Of a stretch of 64,000 nucleotides of DNA, positions 10,161 to 19,437 are shown piece by piece. Position 1 is the stretch's first letter. Each line of letters starts with the position of its first letter. Source of the DNA: Planctomycetota bacterium (GTDB taxonomy: Bacteria > Planctomycetota > Planctomycetia > Pirellulales > Pirellulaceae); the NCBI GenBank assembly GCA_027619595.1, contig JAQCHP010000005.1:1-64000 (forward strand), in the 5' to 3' direction. The notes beneath the pieces were generated by a model. That model was not told the DNA's origin and ran no database searches. It saw nothing but the letters and a program-made list of their open reading frames with translations. Position numbers and translations under genes: made by a program.

Positions 10161-10353
10161 GGGGGACGGTCACTGGCCCCCCATAGCACCGGCCCCATTA
10201 CACCTGACCGTGTAGCCAAATTACAGCTCGCCTTAAAATCGCGTTGGTCCTATAATTCCTGCACACGGGTAATTCCTACACGCAGGTCGCTGCTCCGGAC
10301 GAATGGAATAGCACACAAGGGTGGTGTGGGAGCGTAGTTTTGGGGTTTCGCGC

Positions 10354-10710
10354 ATGACAAATTGGTCACTCGAAACTCGCGATACATTACAAAGTGCGAT
10401 CTCCCATGAGGCCCGGGCGCGCAGATCGGCGCAACGACAGCAGACCGCCGCTGGCACTGATTATCTGGTGACCTTGGGGCGAAAAGCGGTCGTTGTCGAC
10501 GGAATCGAGTTTCGGATCCTTCGATTTCTCGCGTCGCAACCGTACCGAGCATTCACCCCCGACCGCATTGTGGCCGCCGTTACGACCCCGCAGGAACCAG
10601 TCACCTCGGAAACTCTGCGAGCTTACATACTGTCCCTGCGGGACAAATTGGGGATGTTCAGCGACTACGTACAGTCGGTCCCCTACGTCGGGTATCGTTT
10701 CCGCCAATAG
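10354..10710 (+). CDS. Stand-alone winged-helix DNA-binding protein (OmpR/PhoB type)
   Basis: About 118 residues. Residues ~45-118 match an OmpR/PhoB C-terminal DNA-binding domain: a beta strand (LVTLGRKAVVVDGIEFRIL), helices rich in Arg (YRAFTPDRIVAAV), the recognition helix with SETLRAYILSLRDKLG, and the closing hairpin VQSVPYVGYRFRQ, which corresponds to the usual 'TVRGVGYRL'. There is no receiver domain or other partner domain, and the first ~40 residues are polar with no recognised fold. It likely binds DNA as a transcription regulator, perhaps of the MFS gene 117 bases downstream. ATG 10354 is chosen; GTG 10321 in frame is the alternative, and neither has a strong ribosome site. Confidence 0.75.
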   Translation: MTNWSLETRDTLQSAISHEARARRSAQRQQTAAGTDYLVTLGRKAVVVDGIEFRILRFLASQPYRAFTPDRIVAAVTTPQEPVTSETLRAYILSLRDKLGMFSDYVQSVPYVGYRFRQ

Positions 10711-10827
10711 GATCCCCTGACTGGACGGTAGTATCCGACCGGGCATTCGTCGTATAATCGGGCTGCCCTAACCCAATCGGCTGCGGCATTCCTGATAGTC
10801 GACAATACACCTTTCGGAAGAGCCAAC

Positions 10828-12408
10828 GTGGACCAACAGACACACCGTGGCCGTTGGCCCGCCTTTGCCGCAGCCATGCTGGGGTGGATGTTCGATGGCT
10901 TTGAAATGGGCCTGTTCCCGCTTGTGGCTCAGCCTGCCCTACGGGAACTCATCCCCGGCGCGAACGAAGCGATCGTTGGCAATTGGATGGGTGCCATGAC
11001 GGCGGCGTTCCTGGTGGGTGCAGCGACCGGAGGGGTCGTCTTCGGATGGTTAGGCGATCGGATCGGGCGAGTCCGGGCAATGAGCCTCAGTATCTTGGTC
11101 TACGCCGTATTCAGTGGACTGTGTGGTGTAGCAAACGCCCCCTGGCAATTGTTTCTGCTCCGTTTTGTCGCAGCACTCGGGATGGGAGGAGAGTGGTCCC
11201 TCGGCGTCTCGCTGGTCATGGAAATCTGGCCCAGTCAATCACGCGGGTGGCTCGCCGGGCTCATTGGCGCTGCCTCCAATGTTGGATTCGTACTGGTCGC
11301 TTTATTAGGCTTAAGTTTTGTGCATTGGATCGATCCTATCCGGACGAGTTTACTGGGCCTGGGTATTTCCAGCGGCATCGTCGATCCGCTCACCGCCAAC
11401 GGTGCCTGGCGTTTACTGGCCCTATCGGCCGCACTACCCGCCATCCTCACGTTTCTCGTACGAATCTTTGTACCCGAATCTGAACGATGGCTCGAAGAAC
11501 AAGCGAAAGGAAACACAAAGCAATGGTCTTCGTGGGACCTCTTAGCCGTAGTTTTCGGTACCTGTTGCGCTATTGGGTTCGTTCGCCTGTGGTCTACGGA
11601 TGAGATCTTTGGTTGGTCACTGACCATGCCTATCCGAATCATTGGCACGGTGTTGGGATTGGGTTGCGTATATTGGGGATACACATTCCCAGTGCGCCGC
11701 TACCTGGCGCGATCGGCGAATGAGATCTTGCCTGTCGATACCCCGCAACACGTCGCGGTGCCCGTTGTCCGCAACATGCTCGTTGGCGCAACGTTAAGCG
11801 GGATTGCCCTGTTGGGAACCTGGGCATCGATTCAAAACGCTCCCCCCTGGGCCGGATCGATGGAATCGATACGCGTGGCGCAGGACTTTGCGGATCTACC
11901 CCCAACTGAACTTAAGGCACGAAAAGATTCGGCAGCGGCAAGGGCTCGCGCTACGACACAAGTCGCATCCGCATTTGGGGCCATCTTCGGCACAATCGCC
12001 GCCGCCTATATCGGCAACCGCATGGGTCGCCGTAGTTTCTATTGCCTCTTGTGTACATTGGCATTGGGATCATCACTACTGTTCTTTCGCACCAACACTC
12101 AATTCGGTCCCTATTTCCTCGCGACCGTCTTTTTAGCCGGGGGAATGACAGCGTCCTTTTACGGTTGGCTACCGCTTTACCTCCCCGAACTATTTCCGAC
12201 ACGTGTCCGCGCATTTGGCCAAGGCTTCGCATTCAACTTTGGACGCATTATCGCCGCCGTCGGAGCCTTGCAATTTGGGTACTTGATGAACAATGTTTAT
12301 CATGGCAGCTATCCAGCTACCTGCACGGTGCTCAGTACCATTTACCTGATCGGCCTCCTTGTGGTGTGGCTTGCTCCCGAGACGCACGGGCAAGAACTTC
12401 CCAGTTAA
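10828..12408 (+). CDS. Major facilitator superfamily transporter
   Basis: 526 residues with about twelve hydrophobic segments. The MFS motif A appears between helices 2 and 3 (GWLGDRIGRVRAM) and in weaker form in the second half (YIGNRMGRRSFYC). Other family features: MLGWMFDGFEMGLFPL in helix 1, FVAALGMGGEWSLGVSLVME in helix 4 and PETHGQELP at the C-terminus, which are common in the metabolite:proton symporter and sugar porter branches. A long soluble loop with DLPPTELKARKDSAAARA lies in the second half of the protein. It probably imports an organic acid or similar small molecule across the inner membrane. The start is GTG 10828. The substrate is not predictable. Confidence 0.85.
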   Translation: MDQQTHRGRWPAFAAAMLGWMFDGFEMGLFPLVAQPALRELIPGANEAIVGNWMGAMTAAFLVGAATGGVVFGWLGDRIGRVRAMSLSILVYAVFSGLCGVANAPWQLFLLRFVAALGMGGEWSLGVSLVMEIWPSQSRGWLAGLIGAASNVGFVLVALLGLSFVHWIDPIRTSLLGLGISSGIVDPLTANGAWRLLALSAALPAILTFLVRIFVPESERWLEEQAKGNTKQWSSWDLLAVVFGTCCAIGFVRLWSTDEIFGWSLTMPIRIIGTVLGLGCVYWGYTFPVRRYLARSANEILPVDTPQHVAVPVVRNMLVGATLSGIALLGTWASIQNAPPWAGSMESIRVAQDFADLPPTELKARKDSAAARARATTQVASAFGAIFGTIAAAYIGNRMGRRSFYCLLCTLALGSSLLFFRTNTQFGPYFLATVFLAGGMTASFYGWLPLYLPELFPTRVRAFGQGFAFNFGRIIAAVGALQFGYLMNNVYHGSYPATCTVLSTIYLIGLLVVWLAPETHGQELPS

Positions 12409-12470
12409 AACGCAATTCGTCGGAGATGACGAGGATGCTAATACAACCGGCGATTTGAATTCCAAAACCA

Positions 12471-13223
12471 ATGATCCCGATCGAACTCACTGGAAAAACT
12501 GCGATCATTACCGGAGCCTCCCAAGGATTGGGCCTGGCCACAGCGCAATTGTTACATCGTGCCGGTGCCAACGTTGTGCTCAATTATTTTGACGACTCCG
12601 ACGGCCAGAATTCGCGGAATACCATGGAAGCTGTATCCAAATTGTCAGAGCGAGCTGTTGCCGTGAGTGCCGACGTACGCCAGATCGACGAAGTTGCTCA
12701 GATGGTGGACTCTACGATCCGGCAATTTGGTACCTTCGACATTCTAGTCAACAATGCCGGGATCTTGCGCGACAAGACCGTCAAGAATATGTCTGCGGAA
12801 GAATGGCAATCCGTAATCGATACCAACTTGACGGGGGTCTTTAACACCAGCCATATCGCGGCCGATAAGCTCAGCGATTCGGGCACGATTGTGAATCTTG
12901 CCTCGATCAGCGCAGTTTTGGGTTTTTTTGGGCAGGCTAACTACGCGGCGGCAAAAGCGGGGGTCATTGGCCTGACAAAGGTCGTCAGCCGCGAATTGGC
13001 GAAGCGTCAGATTCGAGTCAACGCAATTGCGCCCGGGGTAATACTCACCGATATGGGGAAATCGATTCCTCCGCAAAGTCGCGATCAAATGCTGCAGCAG
13101 ATTCCATTAAATCGGTTTGGCGAACCTGCGGAAATTGCCAGCGTCGTCTTGTTCCTTTGCAGTCCCTTGGCATCGTACATGACGGGCCAAGTACTGCACG
13201 TTAACGGGGGTTGGTGGGGTTAA
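12471..13223 (+). CDS. SDR-family oxidoreductase, FabG-like 3-oxoacyl reductase
   Basis: 250 residues, the standard length of a classical short-chain dehydrogenase. Seen: the cofactor loop TGASQGLG near residue 14, NNAG near 90, the catalytic Ser-Tyr-Lys set in SISAVLGFFGQANYAAAKAG, and the C-terminal LASYMTGQVLHVNGGWWG typical of FabG/PhaB proteins. It would reduce a 3-oxoacyl thioester, or another keto group, with NAD(P)H in the cytoplasm. It is followed 76 bases later by an acyl-CoA dehydrogenase on the same strand, so a lipid or branched-acid degradation role is as likely as fatty acid synthesis. ATG 12471 overlaps no other gene. Confidence 0.85.
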   Translation: MIPIELTGKTAIITGASQGLGLATAQLLHRAGANVVLNYFDDSDGQNSRNTMEAVSKLSERAVAVSADVRQIDEVAQMVDSTIRQFGTFDILVNNAGILRDKTVKNMSAEEWQSVIDTNLTGVFNTSHIAADKLSDSGTIVNLASISAVLGFFGQANYAAAKAGVIGLTKVVSRELAKRQIRVNAIAPGVILTDMGKSIPPQSRDQMLQQIPLNRFGEPAEIASVVLFLCSPLASYMTGQVLHVNGGWWG

Positions 13224-13299
13224 ATCACCTTGCACAAATATTATTGGTGCGCTCAATTTCGTTATTGTCGCTCGACGCCACAGGCCAAGGATGTGATCG

Positions 13300-15363
13300 A
13301 TGCCCGCAAATCCAGACCCGAAGATTGCCATCCCACTCCCTGCCGATGCCACCGATGCCGTTTCGCTCATCCTGAAGCAGGCGGGTAGAACGGCCGATGA
13401 GGTCGCTTCACTTTCTTCGCTCGACGATGCCGACCGCAGTGCCGAATCTCAGTTTTCGGGTGAACCACCCACGGTGACTTCGCTCTTCGGCCACGTCAAA
13501 GCAGTCGAATTCGATGCCGGCGAATTTCGACCTGCCGCGGACGTCGCGCAGACAATGGCCTCCTGCCTCACCATGCTTCTTCAACGCAAACAAGCCGGCA
13601 CGCTGTTGGACCATGCCAAGATGCTGTTCCACGACGAGACCCTAGCGCAGCTCGCTCAATTGGGATTTTTCGGGCTGGCAATACCAAAAAGATATGGGGG
13701 AAGTGGCGCAAAACTAGGAGATCTCGGTCCACTGCTGCGCGCGCTCACGTTTGTACATCCCGATCTCGCCGTCATGTTCGAAGTCCATAACTTTCTGGGT
13801 CCGGTGACTCCGATTCTCGACTTCGGCACGGAGCAGCAAAAAAACGAATATTTGCCACGTATGGCCCGTGGAGAATTATTGGGATCGTTTGCGTTGACGG
13901 AACCTGGGGCCGGAGCCGACCCGAGCCAACTCTCCCTGACGGCGCGGCGTAACGGGGAAAAATACCTCGTTTCCGGGGTAAAATGGCCCATCACGAACGT
14001 CCTCTACGGAGGAATATGCGTACTTGTTCTGAAACTCGAAGGGCACAATTTGCCCCCAGGTCGGGACTCAGGAATGCTCATCTTTGAAGTCCCCCAACAC
14101 GACACCATCCATTTTCGCATGGTCCGGAATCGACTCAAAGCCTTTGACTATTTGTGGAACGCTCGATTTCGACTGACGAACTTCGAGATTCCCACCGACA
14201 ATTTACTGGGACCGCCCGGCAAAGGACTGGCGCAGGCGTTTAGTTCGCTCGCCAAGGGACGCGGGGGCATCTGCGTCAATAGCTCAGCGAAGATCTTTCG
14301 ATTGCTGGCCCAAGTCATCGTCGATCCGAGCGCACCGAACGACAAAAATATCGGTACCCAACAGACGGCCCGCGGCGGCTGGACCGCCTTTCGAACCACC
14401 TTTGGCAAACGAATCGGCGATTCCTCACGCATCCAAAGTTGGATTGGGCGCGCCACAACACACGCTTTGGCAAGTCGCGCACTAGGAGATCTCTGCTTTC
14501 GATTGGGTGCAAACGGCGTACGCGACGAAACGCTCGGCATGATCGCCAAAGTATTCGCCACAAAGGCTCTTCTCCAAACGGCGATTCATGCCTACCAAAT
14601 CCAGGGTGGAAGGTCGGTGCACACGGACGAGCGTCGCGAAGCCATGCGACATCCACACGATCCAACCAATGCAAACTCGGAGGCTGCCATCGAAAACTAT
14701 ATTGGTGAGAATATCCACGAATTTCTCATTGCCAGTGTGTACGAAGGCCCCAACCCGGTACTCGCAGATGTAGGCGGTCCCAACGCCATGACGCGAGGAA
14801 TTCGTTCCCGCTATTTGGAACCGATTGGGCTCGCCAACATCCAAGGAAAAGTCGGCCTGTCGTCGATGGCAAAATTCGCCTGGTTTGTCCTACGGACTAT
14901 GGTGGGATCTCTCCATCCCTGGCCCGGATCCCTGGTAGGAGTGTCAAATCTCTTTCCCGCAAAGCGTCGCTTGGTATGGCGGGCTCTACATCGCAACCGT
15001 GTCCTCGGCCGACGAATCCTCCTGACAATCGCTCGACATCAGAAATCCTTCATTGATCAACACTTCCAGCTAGGTGACGAAGGGGGAATCTTCGATCAGC
15101 TAAGCTGCACAGTCGCCACCCTGGCGTACACCATGTCGCTCGACAAACCCGATGACGATTATGGCCTCGTGGCGCACGCTCTCGACCTTGAGTCTGAATT
15201 GCGGTTGCGTGGTTTGACGAGCTCTCCAAAGTTACAGACCACTTGGGCGCTGATTGGCCAACAAATGTTGGATCCACAGTCCCGACTTTACGCTGACCTA
15301 ATTGCTGACATTGAAGTGAGTGATATTCCGCTCGATCCTCGGTTCGTTGAACGCTTTATATAG
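13300..15363 (+). CDS. Acyl-CoA dehydrogenase with long C-terminal extension
   Basis: 687 residues. The first ~85 are a polar, Asp/Ala-rich extension. The acyl-CoA dehydrogenase core runs from ~90 to ~500 and shows FFGLAIPKRYGGSGA, the FAD-binding FALTEPGAGADPS, LGPPGKGLAQAFSSLAKGRG, and YQIQGGRSVHTDE in the C-terminal helical domain, where a flavin-contacting glycine pair is expected. The catalytic base is probably the Glu in VYEGPNPVL. The last ~170 residues are helical and resemble the extended tail of FadE-type enzymes. It oxidises acyl-CoA to enoyl-CoA in beta-oxidation, passing electrons to an electron-transfer flavoprotein. It converges with the thiolase gene at a 44-base gap. Confidence 0.88.
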   Translation: MPANPDPKIAIPLPADATDAVSLILKQAGRTADEVASLSSLDDADRSAESQFSGEPPTVTSLFGHVKAVEFDAGEFRPAADVAQTMASCLTMLLQRKQAGTLLDHAKMLFHDETLAQLAQLGFFGLAIPKRYGGSGAKLGDLGPLLRALTFVHPDLAVMFEVHNFLGPVTPILDFGTEQQKNEYLPRMARGELLGSFALTEPGAGADPSQLSLTARRNGEKYLVSGVKWPITNVLYGGICVLVLKLEGHNLPPGRDSGMLIFEVPQHDTIHFRMVRNRLKAFDYLWNARFRLTNFEIPTDNLLGPPGKGLAQAFSSLAKGRGGICVNSSAKIFRLLAQVIVDPSAPNDKNIGTQQTARGGWTAFRTTFGKRIGDSSRIQSWIGRATTHALASRALGDLCFRLGANGVRDETLGMIAKVFATKALLQTAIHAYQIQGGRSVHTDERREAMRHPHDPTNANSEAAIENYIGENIHEFLIASVYEGPNPVLADVGGPNAMTRGIRSRYLEPIGLANIQGKVGLSSMAKFAWFVLRTMVGSLHPWPGSLVGVSNLFPAKRRLVWRALHRNRVLGRRILLTIARHQKSFIDQHFQLGDEGGIFDQLSCTVATLAYTMSLDKPDDDYGLVAHALDLESELRLRGLTSSPKLQTTWALIGQQMLDPQSRLYADLIADIEVSDIPLDPRFVERFI

Positions 15364-15407
15364 CCGAGGGGCAAGCCAATAGTGCGGACTCCGAAGACGA
15401 TGTTCAG

Positions 15408-16628
15408 TCAATCGCGTTCGACCAACATGGCCACAGCTTCACCACCGCCGAGGCACAGCGATGCGATTCCGCGAGCAGCCCCGCGTTCGAGCAGATTGTG
15501 AATGAGACTCACCAAAACTCGGGCTCCGCTACAGCCCAGTGGATGGCCAAGGGCGATTGCACCGCCATTGACGTTAACGGAATCCTCGTCAATTTGGAGT
15601 CCTCGAATACACGCGATCGTCTGCGCGGCGAATGCTTCATTAATCTCGAACAGGTCGACGTCGGATTTCGCCACTCCGGTTAATGCGAGCAATCGCTCGA
15701 CAGCGTGTACGGGCGCCGTAAAAAGATGTCGATGCTCCCCAGCAAAAGAACAGTGCCCCACGATCCGAAACGCCCAGTCACTTTGCAACTCACCTCGCGT
15801 GGATTCGTCAACCACCAATACAGCCGCAGCACCGTCGCTGAGTGTTGAGGCGTTACCTGCTGTGACCGTACCCGAATCCACTGCCAATTGACCCGCACCG
15901 TCCGCGACCGATTCTATCGGAAATGCAGGCAAAAGCCGTGCAAGTGACTCCAACGTACAATCCCGACGGGGCCCTTCATCCCTCGATACGATGACTGGCT
16001 GTCGCCCTTGAATCACCGGTACCGGTACAATCTCTGCATCCAATCGCGAAGAATCTTGGGCCGCTATGGCACGAGCGTGACTGCGAACCGCCCAGCTATC
16101 TTGATCATCTCGCGTGATGCCGAGCGAATTTGCCAGGGACTCAGCATAGCAGCCCATCGGTAGGCCATCGTGAGCACATCGAAGTCCGTCGACGTCCACG
16201 GAATCGACGAGTGGTTGACTACCATACTTCCATCCTGCACGCCCTTGCCGTAGCAAATGGGGCGCCTGACTCATACTCTCCATGCCTCCGGCCACCACGC
16301 GGCTGTAAACTGCCGCGCGAATTGCCATATCGGCCATCATTGCCGCATACAGTCCCGATCCGCACACCTTGTTGATGGTCACAGCCCCGACCGTTACGGG
16401 CAATTTCGCCAAGGTTGCTGCCTGCCTAGCAGGTGCTTGACCCGACCCAGCTGAAATCACCTGTCCCAAGATCACTTGATCGATGGACGCAACCGGGAAG
16501 TTTTCCTTCTTAAGTACCGCTTCGACCGCAAATCCCGCCAACTCCACCGCACGTAGCGTGGACAATGTGCCCATAAACCTTCCCACCGGCGTCCGACATG
16601 CCGACACAATATAGGATGAATTCGACAT
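15408..16628 (-). CDS. Thiolase family protein (acetyl-CoA acyltransferase)
   Basis: 406 residues from the chosen ATG at 16628, which has GGAAGG seven bases upstream on the minus strand; an in-frame start at 16823 would add ~65 residues not found in thiolases. Catalytic residues are visible: the acylated Cys in NKVCGSGLYAAM (residue 89), the His of GHPLGCSGAR, and the late Cys of SLCLGGGEA. Also NEAFAAQ and GGMESMSQAP, both standard. It cleaves 3-ketoacyl-CoA to acetyl-CoA plus a shorter acyl-CoA, or condenses two acetyl-CoA. It lies between the acyl-CoA dehydrogenase and a divergent enoyl-CoA hydratase, giving an almost complete beta-oxidation set in 5 kb. Confidence 0.93.
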   Translation of the reverse strand: MSNSSYIVSACRTPVGRFMGTLSTLRAVELAGFAVEAVLKKENFPVASIDQVILGQVISAGSGQAPARQAATLAKLPVTVGAVTINKVCGSGLYAAMMADMAIRAAVYSRVVAGGMESMSQAPHLLRQGRAGWKYGSQPLVDSVDVDGLRCAHDGLPMGCYAESLANSLGITRDDQDSWAVRSHARAIAAQDSSRLDAEIVPVPVIQGRQPVIVSRDEGPRRDCTLESLARLLPAFPIESVADGAGQLAVDSGTVTAGNASTLSDGAAAVLVVDESTRGELQSDWAFRIVGHCSFAGEHRHLFTAPVHAVERLLALTGVAKSDVDLFEINEAFAAQTIACIRGLQIDEDSVNVNGGAIALGHPLGCSGARVLVSLIHNLLERGAARGIASLCLGGGEAVAMLVERD

Positions 16629-16861
16629 GATTCGCCTTCCGACGTACGATTTTGCCTTGACGCGTGGGTAACACCCGAGCACGGGATTGACTCCCGTAGA
16701 GCATACCATAGGCTTTTGAAATGGGGCAATTGGACGAACGCATCCATGCCGCGACGTCGGACACCCTTGATATCCTAGTCGACTTAGCATCACAATCCTG
16801 GTGCGATCCCCCAGCCGACACACTTAACCGATAAGTAACTTGCCAACCAAGGATTAGCACA

Positions 16862-17659
16862 ATGCAACCACTGATTGTGACGCAACAACTCGCACCAGGT
16901 CTAACTTCATTCCAACTGAACCGTCCCGACCGTCGCAACGCCCTCAGCATCGCGCTAATGGATGAATTATGTGATGCGATGGAGCAACTTGCACAACAAC
17001 CCACCGCGCGGGTTGTTATGCTGCGGGGCGCCGGGACTGCCTTCTGCGCCGGATTGGATCTGCACGAAGCATCGAACATGTCGCTCGTTCAACGGTCGGC
17101 TGAGTGCGTACAGCGAACACTGACCCTCCTGCGTGAGTCACCGCTCGTGACAATTGCAGTGGTACACGGCGGCGCTTACGCTGGCGGGGCTGGGTTGATG
17201 GCTGCTTGTGACATTGCCATCGCATCGGACGATGTCACCATCGGATTCCCCGAAGCGCGGCGTGGTTTACTTCCAGCATTGATTTGCGAGGTGATGATGA
17301 CGAAGGTGCGTGAAGGGGACTTACGTGAATTGTTTTTGGCTGGATCCATGATCGATGCGGAACGTGCTCAACAGATTGGATTGCTGCAACAGATCGCTCC
17401 ACCGGTACAACTTGAAGTGAAGGCCTTAGAGATCGCCCACAGTGTCTTGGCTGGCGGTCCACAGACAATTCGGGCGACGAAAGCCATGCTCAATGCCGCT
17501 TTTGCCCGATTCAAAAACGCCGACGCTCGATCGGTCGTCGCAACACACACCGACGCGAGGCATACCGACGAAGCGACTGAGGGGTTAGCGGCATTCCTGG
17601 AGAAACGGGATCCTGATTGGGTACAACCCACACGCCGTAACAAAGATGGAATGTCATGA
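16862..17659 (+). CDS. Enoyl-CoA hydratase/isomerase family protein
   Basis: 265 residues with the crotonase fold signatures: NRPDRRNALSIALMDEL, the first oxyanion-hole segment AFCAGLDLHE, the second GGAYAGGAGLMAACDIAIAS, and FPEARRGLLPALI, which contains a Glu where crotonases carry a catalytic acid. The other catalytic Glu of true hydratases lies in the region that here reads AYAGGAGLM, so hydratase versus isomerase or hydrolase activity is uncertain. It is transcribed divergently from the thiolase across a 233-base gap that should hold both promoters. Its stop overlaps the start of the AlkB-like gene by four bases (ATGA), so those two are translationally coupled. Confidence 0.9.
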   Translation: MQPLIVTQQLAPGLTSFQLNRPDRRNALSIALMDELCDAMEQLAQQPTARVVMLRGAGTAFCAGLDLHEASNMSLVQRSAECVQRTLTLLRESPLVTIAVVHGGAYAGGAGLMAACDIAIASDDVTIGFPEARRGLLPALICEVMMTKVREGDLRELFLAGSMIDAERAQQIGLLQQIAPPVQLEVKALEIAHSVLAGGPQTIRATKAMLNAAFARFKNADARSVVATHTDARHTDEATEGLAAFLEKRDPDWVQPTRRNKDGMS

Positions 17660-18261
17660 TGACCGGCAATGCACCCCTGCAGCCAACGCGTCTTGAGATG
17701 CCCGATGCAGACGTCGTTTACTTCCCTGCGATATTCTCTACGGAAGAATGCCTTCGGTACTTCCAGTCCCTTTCCCAAGTAATCCAATGGACACAAGACG
17801 CGATCACGATGTATGGCCGTAAGATCTATACGCCTCGCCTCACTGCATGGTACGGAGACTCAGGCACGAAGTACACCTATTCTGGCATTGCTAAGACGGC
17901 AATTCCCTGGACCTCGGAGTTACTGCAAATTAAAGAGCGTCTTGAACCGTTGTCGAACACAGTCTTTAATAGCGTCCTCTTGAACTTATACCGGGACGGA
18001 AACGATAGCGTAGCTTGGCATAGCGACAACGAGCCCGAACTTGGTACGAACCCGACCATCGGCTCCGTGAGCTTCGGCGAAACGCGGCGTTTTCAATTCA
18101 AACACAAGCAAGCTGCAAATCGACGTATCAGCATCGCACTTACCGACGGAAGTTTTCTGTTGATGCGTGGTCCGACACAACATCATTGGGTTCATCAGGT
18201 CCCCAAGTCGAAGAGCAAAATAAATGAACGTATCAACCTAACCTTCCGAGTCATCTATTGA
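17656..18261 (+). CDS. AlkB-like 2-oxoglutarate/Fe(II) dioxygenase
   Basis: 201 residues. The double-stranded beta-helix core has the iron-binding HxD (WHSDNEPELG), the distal His in TQHHWVHQVPK, and the 2-oxoglutarate-binding Arg motif NLTFRVIY at the C-terminus. The substrate-lid region includes RLTAWYGDSGTKYTYSG, which is standard for AlkB homologues near ALKBH2/3. AlkB proteins directly reverse methyl lesions such as 1-methyladenine and 3-methylcytosine in DNA or RNA. The ATGA overlap with the enoyl-CoA hydratase gene is curious, since the functions are unrelated. A fragment very similar to its last 61 codons occurs at 20460-20645. Confidence 0.93.
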   Translation: MMTGNAPLQPTRLEMPDADVVYFPAIFSTEECLRYFQSLSQVIQWTQDAITMYGRKIYTPRLTAWYGDSGTKYTYSGIAKTAIPWTSELLQIKERLEPLSNTVFNSVLLNLYRDGNDSVAWHSDNEPELGTNPTIGSVSFGETRRFQFKHKQAANRRISIALTDGSFLLMRGPTQHHWVHQVPKSKSKINERINLTFRVIY

Positions 18262-18583
18262 CGAAGCCGGCGCGGCCGAGACAACATCCAGATGATTAGA
18301 AAGGCTGACGTAAGACATTACGCCGCAGCAGCCAGCAACCCCTGACTCCAGTGGACGCCATTACCGTCGCTCGCAGGCATCTCCGTGTCTCTGCGTCTCC
18401 GTGAGAGATGGTATCGATCTATCATTCTCCCTGTATCGTTGATTGACGAGGTGGTTCGTCTTCAGGAGCATACGCAAGCAAACCGACAAGCGGTCCCGGT
18501 AGTAGATCGCCCGCAAGCGATGATGTTCTTCGGATTTTAACTCGGCCATGGAGTGCCCATGGTCCTCGGTGCATACGAACGTT
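18262..18583. other. Non-coding stretch with simple 'CTCTGCGTCTCCGTG' type repeat
   Basis: I see no real gene. ORFs can be drawn on the minus strand (e.g. to 18636) but their ends encode the low-complexity product of a CTCCGTGTCTCTGCGTCTCC tract at 18381-18410. This kind of tract is a common intergenic remnant in planctomycete genomes and resembles the sequence at 20200-20340. The interval therefore looks like decayed DNA at the edge of a small island. Confidence 0.5.
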
Positions 18584-19264
18584 TCAATTGTCGTGTGTAT
18601 AGACGTAAGCTGCATGGGTTTTTTCTTGGTTTGCAACCCATAATATCGTGCTGGGAAAGGTACTTGGATCTTTCCAGACGTAGAAGACTGATGGTTCCAT
18701 GTTGAAAATCGACTCGTCCAGCAAGTCGGTCGACAACTGATTCAACCAGTCTATTTCGTCGAAACTCGTGGGTTCGAAACCTCGCTCTTCAACGATTAGG
18801 TCAAAGTCGGCAGGTGAAATCTGACACTGTATCATCACCCTTACGTATTGAAGGAGCGAGAAGTCGCTTGCTCGAATATTTTTGACGCTAGGCGGAACCG
18901 GTTGACGCACGTACCTGGCGAATTTGGCCTTGGGAGTTTCATTCACGCATGTACCTGCGATCTGTACCAAGGCGAGGACCATACAGGAATAGGAGGCGTA
19001 CTTACGAATACATTTGTCAGAAAATCGCGTTAGCATGCGCAGGAGCAGCCACGTCGCTCCGTAAACGCATGAGAAGACCGCAAACGCGAGGACAAGTAAG
19101 AATGGGGCCATCAGGAATTCGTCGCCGTTTCTCACAATCACTTCGATGCTAAGAATGAGAAGGACACTGGTCAGGCAAATCGACAAGCATCCGTGGTAAA
19201 CGTTTGTTTGCCACCGGTCACGACATTTTTCGGAAGTTTGGACGGGGTGGACCAGGAGGGACAT
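18584..19264 (-). CDS. Hypothetical membrane protein
   Basis: 226 residues that I do not recognise. The N-terminal half has two or three hydrophobic segments (LSICLTSVLLILSIEVIV; FLMAPFLLVLAFAVFSCVYG with WLLLRML; a weaker SCMVLALVQIAGT). The C-terminal half is soluble: VRQPVPPSVKNIRASDFSLL, then an acidic FDLIVEERGFEPTSFDEIDWL and a final part with FYVWKDPSTFPSTILWVANQEKT split by short polar turns. The membrane-then-soluble layout suggests an exposed or periplasmic domain. No strong ribosome site precedes ATG 19264 and both flanks are decayed DNA, so it could be an island cargo gene. Coding reality is likely from the long open frame and sensible protein composition. Confidence 0.55.
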   Translation of the reverse strand: MSLLVHPVQTSEKCRDRWQTNVYHGCLSICLTSVLLILSIEVIVRNGDEFLMAPFLLVLAFAVFSCVYGATWLLLRMLTRFSDKCIRKYASYSCMVLALVQIAGTCVNETPKAKFARYVRQPVPPSVKNIRASDFSLLQYVRVMIQCQISPADFDLIVEERGFEPTSFDEIDWLNQLSTDLLDESIFNMEPSVFYVWKDPSTFPSTILWVANQEKTHAAYVYTHDN

Positions 19265-19437
19265 CTTTTGTGTATGCGAACGCCGTTAAATGGGACCAAG
19301 CAGCGAAATTGCGAGATCAGTTGGTGGAATTCCGAACGGAGCCGTAACCGCACGGTTCAGTGGGCGGCGAGATTTGACTCCCTATCCGAACACGCGAGGT
19401 TCCGCAGCACTATTGCAACGTTTGTTCGGGATTTGCG

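Noticed and set aside
18361-18636. 91-codon minus-strand frame
   Set aside because: Its end encodes the low-complexity CTCCGTG-type repeat and it overlaps the membrane protein gene; no family resemblance.
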